NCBI GenBank assembly: GCA_012961925.1
Contig: DTYK01000236.1
Span: 1-9,847 of the forward strand
Length of the DNA: 9,847 bases
Source: Candidatus Latescibacterota bacterium
Lineage (GTDB): Bacteria; Latescibacterota; MVCY01; DTYK01
Reading direction: 5' to 3'
A program made the position numbers and the translations under genes. This document shows positions 1-4,557 of this stretch, in pieces (position 1 is the first letter of the stretch; every line of letters begins with the position of its first letter). The notes below the pieces were generated by a model. It did not search any database. It was not told the origin of the DNA and was given only the letters and a program-made list of their open reading frames with translations.

Positions 1-14
1 AAGGTCGTTTGATC

Positions 15-938
15 ATGAGAACCGAAGGCTCTGGTTATTCGAAATCTGAGGTTAAGTCATTCAGAAAATATGCCTGGCTGATACTGCCTTTACTCTCCCT
101 CATTATATCCTGCTCTTCTTCCTCCACCTCTGACTCACCGCAGGTGGAGGTACACTTCAGTCCCGGCGGTGGATCGGAAAAGGCCATACTCACGAAGTTA
201 GACAATGCAGCCAAGAGCATTGATGTGGCCATGTATGCATTCACCAGCAGGCAACTGGCCTGGTCTTTAGTTCGTGCCCATCAAAGGGGAATCAGGGTGA
301 GGGTCTTGTTAGACGGCGAATTTGACACCACAAACAAATATTCTAAGGGTACTTTCCTCACCAGGCGTGGGATCGATGTGAGGATCGACAGGAGCCACAT
401 CACAGGTTCAGGGGAAAGCGAAGGCCATATGCATCACAAGTTCGCCATAATAGATGGTAGGATTGTGATCACAGGTTCTTACAACTGGACGGCCTCGGCA
501 GAGAGGAGAAACGATGAGAACCTCATCATCCTCACCGATTTCCCCGAACTCACCAGGACCTACGAGAAGAATTTTGAGAAGTTATGGCAGAGGGCGGGAC
601 GTATAGCGGTCCGGCCTCCAACTGTGCTTTCAGCCACTGACCTGAGGGGTATGAAGAGATATGTGGGGAAAGAAGTTATCATTAGAGGGAAGGTCTACGA
701 CGTTTACCATTCTAAGAAGAGCAACACGTTCTTTCTGCATTTTGACAAAACCCGTCCCTGTTTCACGGCCGTGATATTCAGCTCCGGAGCAGAGAGATTT
801 AAGACCTCGGGAGTAACCCCTGAAGAGTACGCGGGGAAGGAAGTGGAGGTGGCGGGTCGGCTGGTGGACCACCCCAGATACGGCCTGGAGATAATCCTTG
901 AGGATCCAACACAGATAAAGGAGTGTATCAGACCCTGA
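15..938 (+). CDS. Lipoprotein with a PLD-family (HKD) nuclease domain and C-terminal OB-fold
   Basis: Predicted envelope-anchored phosphodiesterase, probably a nuclease. I chose the ATG at 15 (307 aa): AAGG lies 10 nt upstream, whereas the in-frame TTG at 9 is only 4 nt from it. A basic N-terminus and hydrophobic stretch end in a lipobox (LIISC, Cys33), so the mature protein should be lipid-anchored. Residues about 43-190 form one PLD domain with the HxK(x)4D motif at His140, Lys142 and Asp147, followed by the usual GSYNWT stretch and an NDEN acidic motif. One HKD per chain implies a homodimer, as in Nuc-type enzymes. Residues about 205-303 look like an OB-fold of the nucleic-acid-binding type (KEVIIRGKVYDV, then a GKEVEVAGRL strand pair). 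The fusion favours DNA or RNA as substrate over phospholipid; that is inference. Upstream context lies outside the window. Confidence 0.85.
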   Translation: MRTEGSGYSKSEVKSFRKYAWLILPLLSLIISCSSSSTSDSPQVEVHFSPGGGSEKAILTKLDNAAKSIDVAMYAFTSRQLAWSLVRAHQRGIRVRVLLDGEFDTTNKYSKGTFLTRRGIDVRIDRSHITGSGESEGHMHHKFAIIDGRIVITGSYNWTASAERRNDENLIILTDFPELTRTYEKNFEKLWQRAGRIAVRPPTVLSATDLRGMKRYVGKEVIIRGKVYDVYHSKKSNTFFLHFDKTRPCFTAVIFSSGAERFKTSGVTPEEYAGKEVEVAGRLVDHPRYGLEIILEDPTQIKECIRP

Positions 939-2016
939 ACAGGAAGTGAATCACATCCCCATCCTGGACCTCATATCCCTTCCCCTCAGCCCTTACAAGT
1001 CCCTTTTGGTGAACTGCTGCCAGCGTCTTATGCCTGGCCAAATCCGAGTAGGCCACAACCTCCGCCCTGATAAATCCCCTCTCCATATCCGAGTGGATCT
1101 TCCCAGCAGCCTGGGGTGCCTTTGTCCCCCTGACCACGGGCCAGGCCCTCAGCTTCTCATTGGCCGTTGTGTAGAAGGTGATCAGGTTCAAGAGCCGGTA
1201 TCCGGCCAGAACAATCTGATCAAGCCCGGATCGTTCAAGCTCGAGCTCAACCAGAAATGTCTTTCTCTCATCTACCGGCAGCTCCGATATCTCCTCCTCG
1301 ATCTTGGCAGAGATCGGGATCAGGTTCTCCCCCCCGACACGATTCCTTATTCGAACCATGCCTTCATTTTCCACCTTAATATCTTCCTCAGCGATATTGG
1401 CGACGTAGATAACCGGCTTGAGGGTTAGAAGGTTATACTCCTTTATCCTCTCAACTTCATCCTCCGATAGCCCAATCATCCTGGCTGGTATCCCTTTCTC
1501 CAAGAAATCTCTGATCTTGAGCAGGACTTCGAGCCTTTCCCGGCCCATCCTCGGGTTGGTGCGAAGGAGTTTTTCCTGTTTTACGACCTGTCTTTCGATC
1601 GTCTCCAGATCTGCCATTGCCAGCTCGGTGTCCACCACTTCCATATCCCGGACCGGATCTATAGACCCCTCAACGTGCACAACGTTCCGGTCTTCGAAAC
1701 AACGAACTATGTGGATGATGGCATCGCATGAGCGGATATGGCCGAGGAATTTGTTGCCCAGTCCCTCACCCATGCTTGCACCTCTGACCAATCCTGCGAT
1801 GTCAACGAACTGGATAGTGGCGGGGATGCATTCGGTCGGTTCCAGGATACGGTTTAATTCCTCGAGCCTTTCGTCGGGAACCTCGGCCATACCGACGTTC
1901 TGGTCGGTCGTACAGAAGGGATAATTGGATGCCTCGGCCCCCGCCTGTGTCAATGCGTTGAAAAGGGTCGATTTGCCCACGTTGGGCAGCCCGATGATAC
2001 CGATGGAAAGTGACAT
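928..2016 (-). CDS. ychF: Redox-regulated ATPase YchF (OLA1 family, Obg-related)
   Basis: Cytosolic P-loop ATPase that associates with ribosomes; the family prefers ATP over GTP. At 362 aa it has the usual length. Visible are G1 GLPNVGKS at residues 9-16, the family stretch NYPFCTTDQN at 31-40, G3 DIAGL at 72-76 followed by the conserved GASMGEGLGNKF stretch, the family's altered G4 NxxE (Asn207, Glu210) and SAK at 236-238. A TGS domain fills about 278-361 (RGTKAPQAAGKIHSDMERGF, ending GDVIHFLF). The start is supported by GGAGG at 2023-2027, 6 nt before the ATG. Its own promoter is listed separately. The gene is convergent with the PLD lipoprotein gene and the two stop regions overlap by 11 nt, with no terminator hairpin between them. 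It looks intact. Confidence 0.97.
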   Translation of the reverse strand: MSLSIGIIGLPNVGKSTLFNALTQAGAEASNYPFCTTDQNVGMAEVPDERLEELNRILEPTECIPATIQFVDIAGLVRGASMGEGLGNKFLGHIRSCDAIIHIVRCFEDRNVVHVEGSIDPVRDMEVVDTELAMADLETIERQVVKQEKLLRTNPRMGRERLEVLLKIRDFLEKGIPARMIGLSEDEVERIKEYNLLTLKPVIYVANIAEEDIKVENEGMVRIRNRVGGENLIPISAKIEEEISELPVDERKTFLVELELERSGLDQIVLAGYRLLNLITFYTTANEKLRAWPVVRGTKAPQAAGKIHSDMERGFIRAEVVAYSDLARHKTLAAVHQKGLVRAEGKGYEVQDGDVIHFLFRV

Positions 2017-2034
2017 CTCCTGCCTCCAGGATAA

Positions 2035-2063
2035 ATAATACCAGAAACCAGGCCGATTGTCAA
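2035..2063 (-). promoter_or_regulatory. Sigma70-type promoter of ychF
   Basis: Read on the minus strand: a perfect -35 TTGACA (2058-2063), a 17-nt spacer, and -10 TATTAT (2035-2040) preceded by TGG, so it also has an extended -10. The expected start near 2028 would put GGAGG (2023-2027) almost at the 5' end, giving a leader of only about 10-14 nt. Position directly before ychF supports the call; transcription itself is inferred. Confidence 0.75.
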
Positions 2064-2080
2064 ATGAATTTTCCCTCCCC

Positions 2081-2477
2081 TCATAATTTAACTAAAGATC
2101 TTTCAAAATCTTTCACTTTTGGCGTTTTTTGCCCTTGCTTGGTTCAATTATATGCCCTTCATTTTCTTTCCCATTTGCAAATCTTCTTCGGCTGTTTCTC
2201 CAACGATCCGAATAAAAATACCCGTGGTGAGTGGACAGGTTGAATCGGCTTTAAAATCTTTTGCCAGGCGTTCTCTAACCTGTTCTACCGTAACAAGCTT
2301 CCCTTTTGGAACCTTACGTATTAACTCGTCAACCAGAAGCGGTGTGGGCACAAGCACCCTTCTCCCGCCAAAGCTTTTTTCCCATTTGGGAGGGCCATCC
2401 ACAACCTTAGGCAGATCCTTTGGCGGATTTTCTAATTTTTCTCGCCAGCTTTTGCGTGATCTTGATCTATCGCCCAT
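2081..2477 (-). pseudogene. Decayed MGMT/Atl1-like (alkyltransferase-like family) gene
   Basis: The first reading frame (2148-2477, 109 codons) resembles the N-terminal two-thirds of small proteins annotated as MGMT family: RKSWREKL, DLPKVV, VPTPLLVDELIRKVPKGKLVTVE and CPLTTGIF. It stops soon after AEEDLQMGKK. The family's C-terminal end reappears immediately in other frames: EGHIIEPSKGKK (end of one frame), then PKVKDFERSLVKL (2081-2122) ending in TGA. As I remember the family, about 35-40 codons including a PYWR stretch and an NPKYPGG stretch lie between these parts and are absent here. That suggests an out-of-frame internal deletion near 2160-2170. The last switch sits at a run of six A (minus strand, 2125-2130), where one extra A would restore SKGKKTPKVKDF. 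The start has only a weak Shine-Dalgarno. Unlike true MGMT, this branch is not expected to carry a PCHR active site. A sequencing error could explain the homopolymer shift but not the missing segment. Confidence 0.65.
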
Positions 2478-2655
2478 CTCTTCAGCCCCATTGATTTTGT
2501 CCGTCTTTCAAACGCTGCAAGACCGCCGGATTTGGGTGAAGGCAATGACCGGAGCCAGATGTACATTGTTAGGCGACATTGCCCTAAGGCTTTATTCGTC
2601 AATGGTTCTCCGGCGCCTTTCAAAGATTGCTTAAGCCATTTCAGCCAGGCCTTTC
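2478..2655. other. Intergenic stretch between MGMT-like remnant and tautomerase; no gene seen
   Basis: A 63-codon minus-strand frame crosses it (2432-2623) but runs on out of frame over the start of the MGMT-like remnant and looks non-protein-like. Short inverted repeats occur: GGCAATG (2541-2547) with CATTGCC (2577-2583), and CGCCGGA (2524-2530) with TCCGGCG (2609-2615). An 8-bp direct repeat CTTTCAAA sits at 2505-2512 and 2617-2624. No T-tract terminator or transposase is visible. A dispersed repeat is possible but unproven. Confidence 0.4.
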
Positions 2656-2886
2656 TTATTTGGGTACTGCTCGCTTCTTTTCGGTCATGAGTTTGACCTT
2701 AAGTTCTGGTAGGGTGAGACGATCGACCATCCAGTTCTCCGCGGGGACCTTATGGATTATGACCCCCGTGTAGTGTTGTGGTTGTTTTGCCTCCTTAACG
2801 ATCAAGTCGGTGACTTTTCTGGAGAAGTCAGCCTTCTGATCATCTGTGAGAGCGCCTTTTCCAAAATACATTTGAATCAACGGCAT
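2656..2886 (-). CDS. 4-oxalocrotonate tautomerase-family protein
   Basis: Small cytosolic protein of the tautomerase superfamily, in which the N-terminal proline exposed by Met removal acts as the catalytic base. I chose the ATG at 2884-2886 because it gives Met-Pro (MPLIQMYF) and has AGGAAG at 2895-2900 with an 8-nt gap; the upstream GTG at 2893-2895 overlaps that site. The 76-aa product follows the 4-OT pattern: first beta strand, DDQKADFSRKVTDLI helix, then the GVIIHKVPAENW strand and loop. It is about 13 residues longer than 4-OT, with a basic tail (TEKKRAVPK). The positions matching 4-OT Arg11 and Arg39 appear to be non-arginine, so the substrate is probably not 4-oxalocrotonate. No catabolic genes lie nearby; the physiological role is unknown. 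Confidence 0.8.
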   Translation of the reverse strand: MPLIQMYFGKGALTDDQKADFSRKVTDLIVKEAKQPQHYTGVIIHKVPAENWMVDRLTLPELKVKLMTEKKRAVPK

Positions 2887-2894
2887 CTCGATCA

Positions 2895-2900
2895 CTTCCT
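2895..2900 (-). promoter_or_regulatory. Shine-Dalgarno deciding the tautomerase start
   Basis: AGGAAG on the minus strand lies 8 nt before the ATG at 2884-2886 and overlaps the competing GTG. It therefore fixes a start that exposes Pro as residue 1 of the mature enzyme, as the family chemistry requires. Confidence 0.7.
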
Positions 2901-3223
2901 TTTTGTCTTAAGCTCCACCTTTTCTTAATTTTTAACCTATTATCAAAAGGGTTCGTACTAACAGGATTATTTACGGCATATGCGAATTGGTTCGCCAATC
3001 TTCACTTTGGTAGGGCCTTCCGACACTACTGTGCTATTCCACAACTTATAATAAAAAACCTGAAAAACCAAGGGAAAATTTACGCAGAGGGCTGAAAAAT
3101 CCTGTCTTAGCCGATGTCACCCGATCGATAATGAAACTGAATCGGCACGTAAATTCCGCATCCTGCAATTTAGCTCTCATCCACACCTCCTATGTCAAAT
3201 CGGCAGACCATGATAAACTTCAC
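2901..3223. other. Intergenic region between tautomerase and the folB promoter
   Basis: Apart from the small ORF at 3046-3180 I see no gene. A short inverted repeat at 2986-2999 (ATTGG, TTCG loop, CCAAT) overlaps an alternative pairing GCGAA/TTCGC at 2982-2995. Neither is followed by a T-tract, so a terminator is not supported. An isolated TATAAT at 3047-3052 on the plus strand has no matching -35 at usual spacing. Confidence 0.5.
3046..3180 (-). CDS. Possible 44-aa small protein with strong Shine-Dalgarno
   Basis: An ATG at 3178-3180 is preceded by a perfect AGGAGG (3186-3191) with a 5-nt gap, and the frame stays open for 44 codons to a TAA at 3046-3048. The peptide begins MRAKLQDAEFTCRFSF and ends FSGFLL; it has scattered basic residues, many Phe, and a single Cys. 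I recognise no family. It lies divergent to folB and upstream of the tautomerase on the same strand, 159 nt away. I find no convincing promoter in front of it. It could be a real small protein, a leader peptide, the surviving 5' end of a lost gene, or chance. Confidence 0.3.
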   Translation of the reverse strand: MRAKLQDAEFTCRFSFIIDRVTSAKTGFFSPLRKFSLGFSGFLL

Positions 3224-3252
3224 TTGACTTCGACCCGTTGAATTGGTATATT
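3224..3252 (+). promoter_or_regulatory. Sigma70-type promoter of folB-folK
   Basis: TTGACT (3224-3229), exactly 17 nt, then TATATT (3247-3252) preceded by TGG, giving an extended -10. The expected start near 3259 leaves a leader of about 17 nt that consists of little more than AGGAG (3264-3268) and its spacer. The tight fit to the gene start supports the call. Confidence 0.75.
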
Positions 3253-3275
3253 TCCCTTAAACCAGGAGTGTAAAT

Positions 3276-3638
3276 ATGGCACAGGATGTCCTCCGGCTGA
3301 AAGGCATGAGGTTTCACGCTTATCACGGCGTTTTGCAGGAAGAAAAGGGGTCAGGGCAGGTCTTTGAGGTGGACCTCGAGATGGCGGTCGACCTTCAAAG
3401 ACCAGCCCAGACCGACCGACTTGAAGATACCATCGACTATGCCCAACTTTTTGAACTCATCAAAGGGATCGTGACCGGAGAGAGATATAACCTCATCGAA
3501 ACACTGGCAGACAGAATAGCAATGCGAGTACGCAAAGACTTTAAGGTACCAAAGATCACAGTCAGGGTAAGAAAACTGAGCCCTCCATTGGATGGCGAAC
3601 TGGATCACGTCGAAGTCGAAATCCGCAGGCGGGATTAA
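3276..3638 (+). CDS. folB: Dihydroneopterin aldolase
   Basis: Cytosolic folate-pathway enzyme that cleaves 7,8-dihydroneopterin to 6-hydroxymethyl-7,8-dihydropterin and glycolaldehyde; the family usually forms octamers. At 120 aa it has the standard length. Diagnostic features are HAYHGV near the N-terminus with Tyr16 and Glu22 in the pterin/catalytic positions, DTIDYAQL at 51-58, NLIETLADRIA at 72-82, and Lys100 followed by the LSPPL loop, where the family's catalytic lysine lies. The C-terminus HVEVEIRRR closes the fold. AGGAG lies 7 nt before the ATG, behind a strong promoter. folK starts 20 nt downstream and uses this enzyme's product, so the two form an operon. The other folate genes are not in the window. 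Confidence 0.95.
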   Translation: MAQDVLRLKGMRFHAYHGVLQEEKGSGQVFEVDLEMAVDLQRPAQTDRLEDTIDYAQLFELIKGIVTGERYNLIETLADRIAMRVRKDFKVPKITVRVRKLSPPLDGELDHVEVEIRRRD

Positions 3639-3658
3639 GCAAAAGTTTCACAGACGAG

Positions 3659-4171
3659 ATGGCTACTGTCTTTATAGGTTTGGGGTCGAACTTGGGTGAT
3701 CGGGAGTGCTACATAAGACGAGCAACCGAGATGCTCTCCGAAGAGTTGGAAATTATGCACGTATCATCGATTTACGAGAGCGAACCTGTTGGGACCGTTC
3801 AGCAGCCTCTCTTTCTCAACGCAGTCATTAAGGCCAGTACGGACTTTTCAGCCGCCAAGCTCCTGGAGTTCTTACAGTCGGTTGAGACACGGCTTGGCAG
3901 GATACGGGATCAAGTATGGGGCCCGAGGACGATCGACATCGATATCCTCCTTTACAATGGCTTGATCCTCGATCAGCCAGACCTGATCATCCCTCATCCC
4001 CGGCTTCACCAGAGGGCGTTTGTGCTGGTACCACTGTGCGAGATTGATCCTTCAATCCGCCACCCCGTCCTGCACAAGAACGTTGCTCAGCTCTTAGAGG
4101 AAAACTGTCAGGGGCAGTCAGTAAGGTTGTTCGGACACCTGAAGCATAACAGTGACGAATCCCATGGTTGA
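3659..4171 (+). CDS. folK: HPPK: 6-hydroxymethyl-7,8-dihydropterin pyrophosphokinase
   Basis: Transfers pyrophosphate from ATP to 6-hydroxymethyl-7,8-dihydropterin, preparing it for dihydropteroate synthase. The 170-aa protein shows the family motifs in order: GLGSNLGDR at 7-15, YESEPVG at 39-45, QPLFLNAV at 49-56, GPRTIDIDILLYNG at 88-101 with the Mg-binding aspartates Asp93 and Asp95, and PHPRLHQRAFVLVPL at 113-125. The last 20 residues (from about NCQGQSV) extend past the core and end in a hydrophilic tail. The gene follows folB by 20 nt with only a weak Shine-Dalgarno (GACGAG directly before the ATG), so translation may be coupled to folB. No folP is fused or adjacent. Confidence 0.96.
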   Translation: MATVFIGLGSNLGDRECYIRRATEMLSEELEIMHVSSIYESEPVGTVQQPLFLNAVIKASTDFSAAKLLEFLQSVETRLGRIRDQVWGPRTIDIDILLYNGLILDQPDLIIPHPRLHQRAFVLVPLCEIDPSIRHPVLHKNVAQLLEENCQGQSVRLFGHLKHNSDESHG

Positions 4172-4237
4172 GTATAAGGCCCTGTACTGTTTGTTAGCTG
4201 GACAACAGGCGGGCTCAATAGTATAGAATGAATTGCC

Positions 4238-4257
4238 CTTAAGGCCTGAGCCTTAAG
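4238..4257. repeat. Perfect 8-bp inverted repeat with 4-nt loop after folK
   Basis: CTTAAGGC (4238-4245), loop CTGA, GCCTTAAG (4250-4257). It lies 66 nt after the folK stop. No T-tract follows on either strand, so a classical intrinsic terminator is not supported, though it may mark the mRNA 3' end or be part of the structured region to its right. Confidence 0.6.
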
Positions 4258-4268
4258 ACCGTCCGGCG

Positions 4269-4435
4269 AACGGAGCGGCCGTTTCTCCGCTCTGTCTGAG
4301 CTCGACCGAAGGGAGGGTGAGCCGGAGTTCAGCTTTCAGGCTCTCATCCCCGGATCTATAGGCTACAGGCTCGGTGCTCCATCTTGCCCAGGATGAAACC
4401 CCAAAGGGTTAACTCCTGGAGTGAGCCGAAGATGG
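4269..4435 (+). other. Series of inverted repeats; candidate structured leader RNA
   Basis: Several stems can be drawn by eye. AACGG/CCGTT (4269-4273 with 4279-4283) competes with GAGCGG/CCGCTC (4273-4278 with 4287-4292). CTGAGCTC/GAGTTCAG (4296-4303 with 4325-4332) gives 8 pairs including one G-U, with an inner ACC/GGT. A nested three-helix hairpin has CCATCTT/AAGATGG outside (4379-4385 with 4429-4435), CCAGGA/TCCTGG (4388-4393 with 4414-4419) and AACCC/GGGTT inside (4397-4401 with 4406-4410). I recognise no known riboswitch, RNase P, SRP or tmRNA signature. It might be the 5' leader of the TPR gene, a small RNA, or a palindromic repeat element; the strand is assumed. Confidence 0.35.
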
Positions 4436-4557
4436 TCTCGGCGAAGGTTTTGGGCTGTCCTTTCTTTTGAACTTTGCATCTTTCAATTGCAATCTGAAGT
4501 GAAGCCTCGTCGGTTTTGGGTCGAAGACTTCGCTAACAATTGATAAGGCTACCAAAG

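Larger units (their letters stand above)
4172..4557 (+). other. Long intergenic region before the TPR gene; no convincing gene
   Basis: No frame here looks like protein. The middle part (4238-4435) is rich in inverted repeats, listed separately. The right part (4440-4540) has TTTCTTTT (4460-4467) without a strong preceding stem, the palindrome ATTGCAAT, and an inverted repeat CGAAG-A-CTTCG (about 4522-4532). I could not find a -35/-10 pair with good spacing for the TPR gene, so its promoter is undetermined. Confidence 0.5.

Noticed and set aside
946..1924. Long plus-strand ORFs of 160 and 168 codons opposite ychF
   Set aside because: They are antisense shadows of a clearly conserved gene, with low-complexity Ser-rich translations and no ribosome binding site.
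2505..2575. attC-like recombination site (GCCTAAC read on the minus strand)
   Set aside because: The partner core site would be GTTTGAA, which breaks the GTTRRRY rule, and the inner arms do not pair convincingly. No integrase or cassette is present.
2432..2623. 63-codon minus-strand ORF entering the MGMT-like gene
   Set aside because: Overlaps the recognisable MGMT-like frame out of phase, starts at TTG and resembles no protein I know.
2119..2634. 171-codon plus-strand ORF
   Set aside because: Lies antisense to the MGMT-like remnant; its translation shows no domain, whereas the minus strand matches a family.
3047..3052. Isolated TATAAT in the region before folB
   Set aside because: No -35-like hexamer at 15-19 nt upstream; the promoter at 3224-3252 is far better and adjacent to folB.
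4164..4226. 20-codon ORF starting MVEYKALYC inside the end of folK
   Set aside because: Too short and stops at once. The start is faintly like that of a following kinase gene, but no further homology continues, so a lost gene cannot be supported.
4238..4257. Intrinsic terminator for folB-folK
   Set aside because: The stem is perfect but no T-tract follows on either strand.
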